DNA of 64,000 nt, taken from NCBI RefSeq assembly GCF_020080835.1, contig NC_058167.1, forward strand, positions 4,588,659 to 4,652,658, read 5' to 3'. The notes under the pieces were generated by a model. It searched no databases and was not told the DNA's origin. It was given only the letters and a program-made list of their open reading frames with translations. Made by a program: the position numbers and the translations under genes. Shown piece by piece: positions 1-13,000 of this stretch. This stretch comes from Cotesia glomerata (taxonomy: Eukaryota > Arthropoda > Insecta > Hymenoptera > Braconidae). The stretch's first letter is position 1. Every line of letters begins with the position of its first letter.

Positions 1-51
1 GCACGAGAAAAAAAAATACTTTTATAAATAAAATTTTTTTGACACAAGAAC

Positions 52-150
52 ATATATTCTTGAAAATTTTCAAGAATATATAACTTTATCTCTAGAATTT
101 GTTGAAATTAATGGATAGAATAGCTTTACTTAATTCAAGTAAAGCTATTC
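52..150. repeat. Two short perfect palindromes
   Basis: Positions 52-81 form a 30-bp perfect palindrome centred on AAAATTTT. Positions 118-131 (GAATAGCTTTACTT) pair perfectly with 137-150 around the 5-nt loop AATTC. The motif TTCTTGAA/TTCAAGAA recurs in the first 2.3 kb, so these are probably fragments of the MITE family seen complete at 1607-2275. I see no gene between 151 and 1606; the stretch is AT-rich. Confidence 0.6.
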
Positions 151-1606
151 TTTTGTTATTTAATGAGTAAACATAAATGAATATTGATGCTTCTTTTTCA
201 AGAAATCAATAATTAATAATAATAAAATAAATATTTTTACCTGGTTTCTTGAACCAAGAAATTCTTTTTAAGACATTAGTGAGTTTTTTCTCAGTGTGTA
301 ATATTTTTGAAATGAAAGTGTTGATAATAGGTAAAGTTTTCACTTGGTATGCGCTACATGTACGTTGGTTGATTGATAGAATTATATGAAAGTAATTAAT
401 TTCTTCAACTTTTTTTAAATATTATTTATCTACTTTAAAATTTATTTATTTGCTTTTAAGTATTGTCTTGATTGGCTAATATATTAGAAGGAAAAGGTGG
501 TAATGTGGCCCCCACAGATATTATATTCCCCTTCGATATATATAGTCCTTTTTATTATAATAAATATATTTTAGAATTATCTCAAGCATTTTAGTTGTTC
601 TGTATAATGTTTAGTATTGGTAAACAAACAAGACAATTTATGATGTTTTCCTCCCATTTTTCACATGAGCCCTCAAAAACAAAATAGAGGGCAATATTAC
701 CACCTTCTTCTCTATAAAGCATTCGAAAAAAAGTTTGCTTACGTTATGTGTTTACATAAATAATTTTACTGACATAGAAAAACGATTTTGTTTGATGACG
801 ATATTTTTCTAATTTATTTGACATCAATTTGAATAATCATCAATGCTTAACATATTCTACGTGAAGCCAAGTTTTCTTGAATATTTCTTGAAAAAAATTG
901 AAGTAAAAATTCTAAGAAATTCAACAAAATATCGTGTAGTTATTCTAAGCTCGATATCTTAAAAGCGATTAAAAAAATACATAAATACAAATCTGGAAAG
1001 AGACTTCGAATATGAACAAAATCAAACTTCATTTCAGCAAAATCAATGGTGCTGACTCTCCAGACGAATCAATTTAGTTGACCAGCCGGGTACACTTACA
1101 AAAGTGCAACAGCCAACCAATGTATATGTGGTTCATATAAAATCAATATATCTTTTGCATTACCAATACTTGAAACTCATGAAACTTTACCGTTATCTGA
1201 CATCATATAGAATTTCATAGTCAATAGTTAAAATTTATTAAGTAAAGTATTGTAAAAGAATTACTTTAGTTTCCAAGCCGTTTTCACAATATCAATTTCA
1301 TTTGCAACTTTTTGAAAAATACTTCTTCATTATATTGAATAATTTCAACTTTTTCGATTCTATTTTCTTTTAAGATTTATGAACAAATTATTTGAATATT
1401 GCTTTTTTGTTCCTATACAATTGTTTGATTTAGATGACGAAGTATTATACAAATAAAAAATATTTTTACCATTCCATTATTTTGTGATTCAAAATAGCGG
1501 CAATTGTAATTTTTTTATGCAAGTTACGTAGTGAGATTCCTAATTTTTTATTAGTCAATTTAGAATTTTAAAAAAGAATTTACTTTTTTTCAACAATCAA
1601 TAAATA

Positions 1607-2275
1607 CACTGATAAAAAAACTTCTTCATTCAAGAAAAATATTCTTGATCTAAGAAAATTATTTTGAAGAGAACTAGTTGTTTTACTTCAAGAAATTCTT
1701 GTCTTGAATTCATGTTTCTTGGATTAAGAGGTGTAATCACTTCGATCGATAACATTTTTACTTGGTTCAAGACTATATTATCTTTGATCGATACAAGTGA
1801 ATTCTTTATTCAAAAACGATTCTCTTCAATAAAGAATAATTATATTTCATTTCAAGAATTATTGATTGTCGATTCAAGAATAAATTTTTTTATTTATAAT
1901 GTTATAAGTTTAAGTCAGAAAAAAACTTTGAAGTTAAAAAATTTGTATTTCTCTATATGCCGAAAAATATTTATTAATATAGAGAATAGTAAAAATAAAA
2001 AAATTTATATGCTTAAAACAAGTAAAATAATATCTTAATTCAAGAGTCGCGCTATACTTGGAACAAGTCGGTAACATCTTGAACCAATGTTACCGTCTAT
2101 CTTAATCCAAGAGAAAGAAATTCTTGGGCGAAGTTGTATAAATCTTATTTGAAAACAACCAAGTTCCTTGATTCAAGAATCAATTTTTCAAGTTAAGATA
2201 ATTGAACTACTTAAAACAAGAATGACATTTTGAAGAAAAAATTTTTCTTGAATCGAGTCATTTTTTCTATCAGTG
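1607..2275. mobile_element. MITE with CACTG termini (copy a)
   Basis: The element begins CACTGATAAAAAAACTTCTT and ends with the inverted form ...TTTTTTCTATCAGTG. TA dinucleotides flank both ends, consistent with a 2-bp target duplication. The interior is full of TTCTTGATTCAAGAA-like palindromes. CACTG termini with a 2-3 bp duplication are known for EnSpm/CACTA-type DNA transposons, so this is probably a non-autonomous derivative. A 124-codon open frame inside (1664-2038) reads through these palindromes and is not a gene. Confidence 0.65.
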
Positions 2276-2323
2276 TAGAGAAAAATGTATTGTTTTTTTG
2301 AATATGTATTCATAATTGTTAAA

Positions 2324-2475
2324 GTGTAAGTATCATCGGCTTATTTCTTAACTTTAATTATTTAAAGTTAAGAAATAAGCCGATAATAAGGCTTCGCCTC
2401 GGTCGATAATTACATGTGATCTGAGGCTTTTCTCATTTTACTTCCCAAGCCGTGTAAAATACTATTTTATTAGAT
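2324..2475. repeat. Hairpin plus fragment of the GAGGCGAAGCC hairpin repeat
   Basis: A near-perfect hairpin (GGCTTATTTCTTAACTTTA and its complement, about 2337-2382) is followed by AAGGCTTCGCCTCGGTC and ACATGTGATCTGAGGC. These match one arm of the composite hairpin element at 35430-35822. This is a partial copy of that family. Confidence 0.5.
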
Positions 2476-3350
2476 TTTAGTATGCTAAAATTTTCAACTG
2501 TTTATTTAGAAAAAAAAATTTTTTTTATTACGATAGCATATAGATTTAATTTGAATCATTTCTTTCAAATTTATTTCTCTGTGATATGATCTAGTTTAAA
2601 AAAGAAAATATAAAACTTCATAGTTCTATAATATCACTTGCATAAAAATTATCAAATCACAAGTACTTACATAAAATTATTTAATACGATTCATTTCTAC
2701 AGCAATAGTTTTTCTGTATTTTCAAAATAATCAAATTTTTTCATCACAACAATTATATTATAGTTCTGAACATAATTTTTTTGAAAATAAATGAATTAGC
2801 GTATTTTTAATTTCCATGATATTTTTAAATAAGATCTATATTACACAAATGTGTAAACAACAACATTATTTTTCCCTGTATAAACTTTTTCATTTATGTG
2901 TAAGATTAAATTATAAACTTATTGACAATTGGAATAATGTAAGGACTACATAATCTATTACGCACAGCTTCCCTTTTTTCGTAAAATTTTCGGATAAAAG
3001 TACTAAATAACTCTTATTTTATGTGTTTAGATTTACAAAAACCAATTATCGTAATTATTTTTGCGGAATCATGGACTATGAATTGTTGAAGTCATTATGG
3101 CCCAAGATATCACAAAATAATTGCGATACTTGGGTTCATTGACTTGAAGTACCCAAAATAAAACTTATTTTGTGCATCGAATTCAAAATTCGAGAAAAAA
3201 GTTTTATCACGCTTCGACTTAGACTACCCGAATTGATATAAAATTAATTATGTACATGCGTATACATTAATATTAATATCAAACACTTTTACGTGATTTT
3301 TTATTCGCTTATAATAAAATTAGATTATATATGGACTTTAATATTTATAC
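2476..3350. other. AT-rich non-coding stretch
   Basis: No open frame, repeat or splice-bounded exon is visible on either strand. It lies downstream of the minus-strand exon ending at 3351, so a later exon of that gene could hide here, but I could not identify one. Confidence 0.4.
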
Positions 3351-5495
3351 CTCATGTATCTCAGCATCAACATAAATTATCCTGTCGTCATTATTATTTA
3401 CTGTTTCACCAATTACTTCAGGATTATTATTTTCGTACTCTTCTGTAACAACATTGCTTTCTTGATTACGTCTATCTTCTATATTTTCTTTTTCAAAAAC
3501 TTTTCTGACTTGTTCGTTTTCTTTATCACTTGATTCCTCATGTTCTTCACTACTTTCTCTTGCTTTATTTCTCATACCCTCGCTATTCTTCTGACGCTGT
3601 ATGTTGTAGGCTCTTAAAATGTCATCACTTCTCTGCTTTTTGGCACTAAGTTTTGAAGTTGCCTGAAACTATGAAAAAATGTATATGTGAATTTTTGTTT
3701 ATAAATTAAATTCAAATATTCAATCTTGGATTCATTACTTTTCGTTTTTGCTTCATCATAGCTACTTGTGAATCTTCTTCGTCTGTATCATCACTTAGAG
3801 AAGATTTATTATACTTAGGCCGTCGTATTCGCTTAGAAGAATCGTTCATTTCTTCCTCGGTATCTAGTGTTGAATATAAAAATATTGTTATTGATCATCA
3901 TAAGTAATAATTATCAATTTTTCAATATTTAATGTTATATATATTTGTATTTCAAGCTTAACCAATTTATAAAATAGTACGGAAATCTATCGTCTATTGA
4001 TAAAAATTTTTCAAGTGGATAAATATAATACAACTTATAAATAAAATTTTTTTTTTAACATTAATGTTACTTTAAAGTATGATTTTATAATAATACTTTT
4101 ATTCTTTGAAGATTTATAACTAGTGAATTATTATGTATTACTTTTTAGCTTTACAGTTGATAATAACGAATTTAACATTGTTTATTCAAAATTGTTTTTT
4201 AATATTTAATTTACTGAAGTTACTTTTTTATAACATACAATAAATTATCTACATCAAAAATTATTTTATCTAATATCAATTTAATAATTATAATTATCAC
4301 GTACACAGTAAAAAATTTTGCGTCATTGTGTCAAAATATTTTTTTTTTTTTTATGTCAAATATTTTTCATTTTTGTGTGTTAATTTAACACTTCTTTAAG
4401 TCGACTCTGTTGAATCAACACGAAAAAGTGTTAAATATTTAACTCAGAAATTTTCAACATAAAATTTTTTGACAATAACGCAAAATTTTTTACTGTGTAT
4501 AACAACTTTTACAATCGCGAATTACTTTGTTTTACAAGTTAAAAAAATAATTAAACAAAATATAAATTATCGGAATGGAATAAAAACATTAAATTTTCGA
4601 TTAAATTGATTTTGAAATTACTAAACATCTGGAAATTCGTTAAATTTTTATAGCAAATAACTTATCTGTTATAATATTACAAATCACATTTCCCCAAGTA
4701 CCAATTTTCACTAAGCTATGGTTGGGAGTTTTTTAAAATAATTAATTTATTATATCAAACATAAATTATGATTATTATCAGTAGCATTGACGATAAATAT
4801 ATGATTGTTTTCAATAATTCACCTGCAAACAGGACATAATAAAGAAATTAGCTATTCGGTAAATAAATTGAGATGAACATGAATGAATATCATCACTTAT
4901 TAATTACTATAAAACATTAATTGATTTCTTATAAATAATGAATTTTTATATGTACATAACTTAACATTGAAATTTGGAAACATTTTTTCTTTTAAATACT
5001 ATTAAAAATTATCAGTTGCATTCTATATTTTTATTTAGAATTAAAAAAATTTTAATTTCATAAAGTTCAAATCTTTTCGTTTCATTAGTACAGAAATTAT
5101 TTAATCAATTATGAATAAAATAATTTTGATTATTTATTAAAAACACAAATAATTTTTTTAATTGAATTTTATCGATATGTTAGGTAATTTGTGAAATAGC
5201 TTATTTTTCACAATGGTTACACATTTTTCTTAAATAAATCTTTAAGCGGTAAAAAAATCTATCTACTATTAAATTTCATGAAATTTACCACTTTCAAATA
5301 CTTTACATTTTAAATTTTTATGAAATACGTACCTGCGGTTTTCAATATGATACACTTAAAAATTTGGCCTCCCTCACAATATGAATAAATCTTGCCCTTT
5401 GATAATGAATTATACTGGCCAAAGTCTTTAATTTTAGTTGTCTCAACAACACACTTCTTTTTTAATGAAGGAATTTCGATTAAAGCATATTCCAT
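3351..5495 (-). CDS. Three-exon start of an uncharacterised gene, resembling insect BEN-domain proteins
   Basis: Reading on the minus strand, ATG is at 5493-5495. Exon 1 is 5333-5495 and its donor is GTACGT. Exon 2 is 3739-3863, with acceptor CTAG and donor GTAATG. Exon 3 is 3351-3662, with acceptor TTTCAG and donor GTATAA. Phases agree (1, 0, 0), giving 200 open codons, after which the gene must continue beyond 3351. The first 54 residues (start MEYALIEIPSLKKKC) look like the small N-terminal module that precedes an acidic linker in many hymenopteran BEN-domain proteins; that is family recall, unverified. Exons 2 and 3 are charged and low-complexity: basic KRIRR and KQKRK patches that may be nuclear signals, then Glu/Asn-rich sequence. 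No BEN domain is visible in the window. Exon 1 ends in the same phase as the acidic exons at 18.6-26.4 kb, so shared downstream exons are possible. Confidence 0.55.
3864..4303. other. AT-rich intron sequence
   Basis: Intron 1 of the minus-strand gene spans 3864-5332. This part shows no feature beyond AT-richness. Confidence 0.4.
4304..4497. mobile_element. 194-bp MITE with CACAGT termini
   Basis: The left end CACAGTAAAAAATTTTGCGT is matched by the inverted right end ACGCAAAATTTTTTACTGTG. TA dinucleotides lie on each side (4302-4303 and 4498-4499). The interior carries further inverted GTGTTAA/TTAACAC motifs. It sits in the first intron of the minus-strand gene and has no coding capacity. Confidence 0.7.
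4498..5332. other. AT-rich intron sequence
   Basis: This is the remainder of intron 1 of the minus-strand gene. I see no repeat or open frame worth naming. Confidence 0.4.
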
Positions 5496-5572
5496 GATTA
5501 ATTTTAATAAATGCTGTTTACTTGAACTTATCTATCCCGTTGTCACCATAGTACTGAAGACTGATCGTGGAT

Positions 5573-5687
5573 CAGTGCAGCCAGATCGTAGGATTTTTTT
5601 ACCCCCACTTTGAGCCGTTTTCAATGGGCTTAAACGGGAAGATACCACAAAGTGGGGGTAAAAAAATCCTACGATCTGGCTGCACTG
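5573..5687. mobile_element. hAT-like hairpin MITE, 115 bp
   Basis: The terminal inverted repeats are about 40 bp, begin CAGTGCAGCCAGATCGTAGG and run into an ACCCCCACTTTG motif; the right arm is the near-exact complement. The loop is short. It matches the family at 9422-9617, where an 8-bp target duplication points to hAT. No clear duplication is visible here. It lies 78 bp upstream of the minus-strand ATG at 5495. Open frames across it are artefacts of the palindrome. Confidence 0.7.
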
Positions 5688-6444
5688 GTGCATACCTTTT
5701 CCACGTGGTGGTAGTTTCGGAAACACGAAGAGTACCGAAGGTAACCGATCTTGCTTCAATAGCGTCTCTACAGCCTGAGGCACGTTCGCATACATGTAAA
5801 CAGTTTCCGTGTCTGTGAGGTGTTACCGCTTCTCTAGTCGACAATTGCGGAAGTCTTCTTTCTAATTGAAAACAAACTATACTTCTACCGTTGCAGTTTT
5901 CATACAAGGTTTAAATATATCTAATATGATGGTGTTGTAGCTTAACAGGATCTGTCATGACCATAATACAATAATAAGTAAATTCAGCTCCTAGGATAAT
6001 GATTATTATTTTTCTTTATTATTAATAAGTATACTTTCTTTTTCATTGCATATTAAATATCACTTCATTAGCAACACTTTAATTTGTAATATTATTGTTA
6101 TATATTCTTAAATTATAAAACACTATAAAAAATATTCTTAAAATATGCACTTGTGATTCTTGTAAATTTTTTAACAGAGAATTTTTTGATGGTATTTTAA
6201 ATTTTAGTAATAGATCAATTATGATACAAATAATCGATGTATATAATAAAATTAATCATATCTGATTCTTTTTCAACCAAATATTTATAATTAGGATATA
6301 AAAAATCGGACGAAAAATTTGCCCATGTAGGTTACTTTTCTTTTATTTGTTTTTTACCAGCAATTAAAAAGTATAGTTATTACGGCAAAGCTCTCGTATA
6401 ATGTACATAGAACGAAAATATTCGACTAGATTCAACTAATTACA

Positions 6445-6714
6445 CACTGATAGAAGGATTTCTAAGTATTTAAAAAAATTTCTTTGTATTTAAGATATAA
6501 TTTCTTAAACATCATTTCTTAATATTTAAGAAATATTTCTTGGTATTTAAGAAATATTTCTTAGTATTTAAGAAGTATATATATTTTTTAGTATTTAAGC
6601 AATATTTCTTAAATACTAAGAAAAATTTTGTAAATACTAAGAAATTATGTTTAAAAAAAAATTTCTTAAATCAAAAGAAATCTTCTTAAATGCTAAGAAA
6701 TCCTTCTATCAGTG
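6445..6714. mobile_element. MITE with CACTG termini (copy b)
   Basis: The element runs CACTGATAGAAGGATTTCT ... AGAAATCCTTCTATCAGTG, 270 bp, flanked by CA on both sides (2-bp target duplication). The interior is a palindrome of ATTTCTTA/TAAGAAAT motifs. It belongs with the copies at 1607 and 11870 and is nested in the spacer of the long inverted repeat. Confidence 0.75.
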
Positions 6715-7097
6715 CAATTAAAATCGGAACTTCAGCTAACATTTTGCAAACGTTAAAAAATTTTATAAATTAAAAAGAAAAATATAAAATAGTACAATAG
6801 TCGCAAAGTCTTGACCATCCGTTCCTTGATTAAAACAGACTACGACAAGCCAATAGGAACTATTAAGAATATCTTTTAATAAATTTTTTATGTTGAAATT
6901 AGTTTATCTTAAATTTCTTCGTTAAAATATTTTGTTAACTTATCACTCATAAGAAAAATTGAAAATTTTTATAAAAATTCAGGAAGTTAATGGTTTCATC
7001 CCATTTTGCGATAACCGAGTTTTTATCAGATTTAAACGTTCTGACGTTTTAGAAATCTTGCCTAACTATTTCTACGGTAGTGTCCATGCGGTTAGTT

Positions 7098-7121
7098 GTA
7101 TGTGTGTGTGTGTGTGTGTGT
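7098..7121. repeat. (GT)n microsatellite
   Basis: A short uninterrupted TG/GT run followed by an imperfect continuation. It has no further context. Confidence 0.8.
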
Positions 7122-7746
7122 TGTGTCTGATATTTCTTTTCCATTCTTTCTTTTCAACATTAAACCGAAAAAATTGGAAAATATCAAATACAATTGAATG
7201 CTGCTATACATAAAAATTTTTGTCCTATTTTTTATATCCGAATTATAAATATTTGATGAAAAACATTCATCAGTTATGATATATCATATTATACACATTG
7301 ATTATTTGTATTATAATTGATTTATTACTAAAATTATAAATATCATTTAAAAATTTAAAAGAATCACATATGCATTTTTTTAGAATTTTCTTTTATAGTT
7401 TATTCTACTTTAGGAATATGTAAAAATATTATTACAAATTAAAGTATTGCTAATGAAGTAATATTTAATTTACTATGACAAAAAAAAAGTATACTTATTA
7501 ATAATAAAAAAATAATAAATCAATAAATTATTATTATCCCAAGAAGTGAATCTATTTGTTATTGTATTCTATAGCTACGGCAGATCCTGTTGAGCCACAA
7601 CACTATCATGTAAGATAGGTTTAAAAACCTTGTATAAAAACTGAAGCAATAGAGGTATAGTTCGTTTGCAATCAGAAAGGAGACTTCGACAAATCTGGGC
7701 TAGAGAAGTGGTAACCACACGAACACAGGAATTGTTTGCATGTATT

Positions 7747-9413
7747 TATATATATTATCTGTTGAGTAAACATCAAAAGTGTGTAATATACAGTAATGCT
7801 CACAAAAACAAAATAAAACTGTAGAAATGCAGAAAATGAATGTGTGTAGCTTAGACGTGAGCTGTTGTACACCAATGTTGTTGCCGGTAAGTATAGATGT
7901 TTCTTTATTTTCTTCTTTATTTCTCTTAGTAAAAAATAAATAAACTGTTGATAATAAAAAGATCTTATTTCAAGCTTGTTTATCCTCGGACTATGAGTAA
8001 TCTTGAAATGAATAAAAGGTTTAGTGTTTGTTCAGACATACAAATGAAACAAAAAGTCTTTTTCTAAAGTCATTTTTCAATAACAATAAAAGAAAGTTAT
8101 TTACATGAATATAAATTAAAATATAAACTTACCGATTTTATAACCAAGTACGACAATTAGACAATATGTAAATTGATATAATTTTTCGATATTAATTTTG
8201 TGTACGCGCTTATTATCTTCAGAAAAATTAATAATGCTAACCATTCATTTTAAAAAATGCGGCTATGAGAAACGCCTCTTACAATTTTTTCAAATTTTCT
8301 TTTTTTTCCACCCTAAAAAAAGTTACGGATTTCCCTACAAAATGGCTTATTATTTATTTATTTACATTGTTTAAAGAACACGTAATGTTTTCAATTAAAA
8401 AAAAAAAATTCATTAAGGCAAGAAAAAAATAATGTTACTGAGCAGTGAATTAATTTATATCTTAATGTTTAATGACTTCATTATTAGAAAAAAATTAATT
8501 TTTACTTTATTGCATTAAATGAATACCTTTTTATTTTTTTATGTTGGCTAAAATAATCTATACATTGGAAAAAAACTGAAAAATATCAAAAAGTCTATAA
8601 ACTTTTTATGTGAAAAGAAAAAACTTTTAAAAAGCATTGATATATTTTATGCAAAAGCTATTTAATAAGATAGTGACACTTTAAAAATAAAATTTAATTA
8701 GAACACGATTAAATTATTAACAATATTTGCACAGTCAGCATTATTATTATGTTACTATTATTATTATCTTATATGTTACTATTAATATTATTATCATCAT
8801 CAGTATTAACAATACTTAGACTACTTTAACTTTCAATGATTTCATACAAAATTCTAAAAATAATACAATAGGATTGTGGTCACTTAAAGAAAGAAGTCAC
8901 CTCTATAGCTATAGGTATACCTGCTGTAACTCAAATCGGTGACGCAAACTTCTAAGATTATGTATGGTTATCTTAATAATATATCTATAATTTGATTTTA
9001 ATTTTGAATTGAAAAAAAAATGAGTTGATCAATTACAAATTAATAAATGAAAAGAAATTATTTTTGATAACATATAACATTATATGAAGTCAATATCTTG
9101 ATCAGGGTTGGACAGAAATTATACTCAAAAGAATATTTTTGATTATTGCAAAAAAAATTTTCTATAAAAACAAAATTCTGAATTTAGTATTTAAAAATAA
9201 ATAATGATTAAAGTATTTTCTTAGTTTTGCCTATTCAACGGCTATATATTTTTATAAAAATTATTAAGTTATGAAGTTTTGCCTTAATTTTTTAATAACA
9301 CACAAATAAAAGTGAAAAGGACAAGTAGTGTAACTTTGTTGAGCTACTGTATGTTATTTTCCATGTGCGCTTGCGCGCGCAACGTATATTCGTACTTAAA
9401 GCTGTAGATAACG
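7747..9413. other. AT-rich intergenic DNA
   Basis: The stretch consists of AT-rich sequence with (ATT)n-like patches near 8750-8800. No open frame, RNA gene or bounded repeat is recognisable. Confidence 0.4.
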
Positions 9414-9421
9414 GTGCATAG

Positions 9422-9617
9422 CAGTGCAGCCAGATCGTAGGATTTTTTTACCCCCACTTTGTGGTATCTTCCCGTTTAAGCCCATTGAAAACGGCCCAAA
9501 GTGTTTCAGTGCAGCAGATCGTGGATTTTTACCCCCACTTTGTGGTATCTTCCTGTTTAAGCCCATTGAAAACGGCTCAAAGTGGGGGTAAAAAATTCCT
9601 ACGATCTGGCTGCACTG
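9422..9617. mobile_element. hAT-like MITE with 8-bp target duplication and internal duplication
   Basis: The terminal inverted repeats start CAGTGCAGCCAGATCGTAGG. The element is flanked exactly by GTGCATAG at 9414-9421 and at 9618-9625; an 8-bp duplication is the hAT hallmark. Compared with the 115-bp copy at 5573, this one has an extra tandem half beginning near 9507 (CAGTGCAGCAGATCG), so it is two partially fused units. It lies about 125 bp upstream of a TATA-like box for the transposase gene at 10050. Confidence 0.8.
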
Positions 9618-9741
9618 GTGCATAGTATAAGCGCGCCACTCCTGTACTATTATTTGATGTCTGAGTCAGTCTGAGTATTAAGTAACTCAGTATTATGTGC
9701 ACGTGGTTAGAAGACACTATATTTTCTATACTTTGAAATCG

Positions 9742-9748
9742 TATAAAA
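9742..9748 (+). promoter_or_regulatory. Possible TATA box of the transposase gene
   Basis: TATAAAA lies about 300 bp upstream of the ATG at 10050 and downstream of the hAT-like MITE. This is only a motif match. No initiator or transcript evidence supports it. Confidence 0.3.
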
Positions 9749-10049
9749 ACAGTACTTGTTGGAAAGTTTATAACCGCAATTATTATTAAAGTTTCCTGTA
9801 CTGATAATAAAAATTGCATTATCTGATAGCTATTTTTACTAAATACTGTTATATTTTGTTATTCACAAGCCTTGATTTTTCCAAATAGTGGTGTATATAT
9901 TTCATTAATTTTTATAAGTGAAATACTTTCAACAAGGTTATGTGTATTCCAACCTTTATTCCTGTAAAAATTAACTTCTTACTAATAAATTATTATTAAT
10001 TAATTTTTTATTTTTTATAAACAAAAACAATTAAATATTGTTGTTTAAA

Positions 10050-13000
10050 ATGCCTCGAGGCTCGTATAAAAAGTATTTACATCGCTACGGCGATGGTGTA
10101 ATTCCTCGTTCAACTCATTACAGACAATTACAACGGCTTCGAGAAATTGTAAGTATAAGTGATTTGTAAAAATTTATATTATAATATACACGATGTCTTA
10201 TTTTATACAGAAAATACATTTATATAAAGAAAAGAAATACGATGTTAATGTTTAAACATTTAGCGTTGTGTTCGAGTCTTCCGCCCCAGGATGCTCCGCT
10301 AATTTTTTTTTCTTCTTCCAAAGAAAATTTTAATTTACAAATTTACCTTAAATACTATGACAATAGCTTTATGTTTAAAAAATGAAAATGATCATAATTA
10401 TGACTGTATTATATATAATTATAATAGTAGTTATTAGAAATACAAATAATTAACCAAAATGTATAGCATGGTAATAAAAATAACAAAAATAATCAATTTA
10501 TGTTAACATCAATTAATGTTGACAAATAACGGTTTTTGTTAGGATTAATATTAATAATGTAAATAATATGCCTTAACAATAGTTATTATAATATAAATAG
10601 TTTATGGCATTAATTAATGATTATAATAATAATGATCATAATCATAACAATAATAATATAAATAATAATTAATAGTATATCTATAAGGTAAAGTACCTAG
10701 TAGCTGTTGGGGAACTAATGCCTGCGCACTTCATGAATTTGTATATCTACATATATGCATATAAATATACCTATACATTGAGTGAGCAGGTCTGCTTCTT
10801 TAGCAGCTGGGCATTTTACCTTAACAGTAACAATAAATCTCATTTTCAAATACTTTTACCGGGTAGAAAAAAAATTAACGGAACTTGTCGGGGCACTGGG
10901 GTAAAGAATGCAAACGTACTTTGTGAAAACTTATAGAATATAAGCATATTGAAAGTTTCTCAAATATTGTTATTAATTGAAATTATCAACTAAAATTAAT
11001 AATTATAAAGATTAACACTAAAACTTTAATGGATATTGATATCAATAAATGAAATTAAAAGTCTTTAAAAAATCTCAGAATAAAAGAAGAAAATATTCCC
11101 TACATATTTTTTCTCTTAAGAAGAAAAAAATAGAAAAATCATAAGTATACCGTTCGAGTATTTCGAAACCAAAACTCATTGATATGAAATTCATTAAAAG
11201 TAACAATTATTTATAGCTAATGTTTTTTATTTAAAAAAGAAATACTAAGTTTTATTATTATATTTTTCATTAAAAATTTTTTAGTTGGAGAATGAAAATA
11301 GTCAAGTTCTTGCAATGCCAGTAGATAATATCGTACAGACAACTACAATTAATGCAGCTGAAATCTCTTCAGTATGTGTCGATCAGCATGCCCCATCAAC
11401 ATCAAGCTCATATATACCAAATGATAGTTGCAATAGAAGCCTACTTGGTAAAGAAAACGAAAATTTATGGCTGTATGATGATTATAATGAGCAAACTCAA
11501 GAAGATGAAATTTGGTTTGATGTAAGTTTCAAAAAATATTTTTTTATGGACTTCATTAAAGTTTGCAAAAATTAATAATTCGATAACATGTATCCATATT
11601 TTTTCAGGTTGAAGAATTAACATCAAGTGAATATTCTGATCAGAATTTAGATAATGAAAATGATGAGGTATGTTGCGACTGAAATATATGTTTATAAAAA
11701 TTATAAGAGGGAAGAGGGGGGAAATGAGGTATTTAAGGAAATTTTGAAGTTTTTTTGTGGCTGAATGACATTACATCTTTCGTTTTCTTAAATGATATTA
11801 AAAAAAAAAAGTTTTTCACTCTTCGTTCAAAACAAAAATTTCAATATGTTGTCGGCAAAATAGGGTATACACTCATAAAAGAATTTGTTAAATATTAATA
11901 AATTGATTTACTTAAAAGAAATTTTCAATTTCTTAAATGTAAACAAATATTTTTTAGGACTTGATAAATATGTATTTGGGAGAAAAGTATATTTATTCAC
12001 AGTTTATAAATATTTTTTAATAGCTAACAAATATTTATTTGAGTAAATATGTCTCACTTACGGCGATGTGAAGATTGTTCATAAATAAATGATGTTATAA
12101 CCTTCTGTAAAAATTATATTCGATAATAACTTTGACGTAATATTTTATTAGGACTTCTTTTATCGTTTATTTTTATTGCTGAATTATTGTTATTATGAAA
12201 ACGGGAATCTTTCTCACGGATTTAAGTTTTATTATTCGTTAAAGCTTTATAGATTTATTAACAGTTAATAAATCGTGTTTAATAATCCAATTGGTTACTG
12301 TTAATAAATATTTATTAACCATTAACAAATATTAAGTAATATTTAATAAATTGCATTTAATAAATAATTTATTAGCTGTTAATGAATATTTATTGAATCA
12401 CATGAAATTAAAAAATAGTTAATTAACAGTTAACAAGGCTTATTAAATATCAACAAATCCTTCTGTCAGTGTATCTATGAAGATAAAATAAAAAATTTAA
12501 TTAATAGATAAATTGGATTCAATTAAAATTTTTTTGAAAGTAATCTACATAACGACAAACTAAAGTTCATGTAATAATTGGATGGAAAAGTGGAATTTTT
12601 AATTGATTTTATCATGAAGATATAAATATTTTTAAACAGATAGACATTAAACTGAAGTTTTCATTATTAACTTTTTTAACTGCAAGCTTCTCGCGAATTT
12701 TCAACTCTTTAAATTTTTAAATTATAAGAATCGCAAACATTTTTATTTAATCATAGAAATACATCTCAAGTAAAGTGACACTAAGAATTTTTTATTAAAT
12801 TTGGAAAAAAAAAAATTTTGAACAGTAGTAAATATGGAACTTTTCTTTTTTTTTAAGCTTGACGCACTCAAAAATCTTTCAATTGGTAGATTTTTCAGCT
12901 TTTCGAGTAGTAAATCTTAGAGATTTTATAAGAATTTTTTTTTTTATTTTTAAACTAAAAAATCTTTAGAAAATATCATGTAATTATGATTTGCTTATTG

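Larger units (their letters stand above)
5790..7746. repeat. Long inverted repeat with about 525-bp arms
   Basis: The left arm (about 5790-6315) and right arm (about 7222-7746) are inverted copies, by eye roughly 80% alike. Anchors are ACATGTAAACAG / CTGTTTGCATGT-like outer ends, GGTGTTGTAGCTTAACAGGATC versus its complement near 7585, and a shared AATAAGTATACTTTCTTTTT block. The ~900-bp spacer contains a CACTG MITE and a (GT)n tract but no gene. This looks like an old DNA transposon with very long terminal inverted repeats, or a foldback element. Confidence 0.65.

Noticed and set aside
1664..2038. 124-codon open frame
   Set aside because: It lies wholly inside a MITE and reads through its palindromes; there is no protein-like composition.
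5532..5907. Several overlapping open frames on both strands
   Set aside because: They are produced by the hAT-like palindrome, whose complementary arms are open on both strands.
9396..9819. Open frames with repeated FSMGLN..IPQSGGK sequence
   Set aside because: They are translations of the hAT-like MITE, not a gene.
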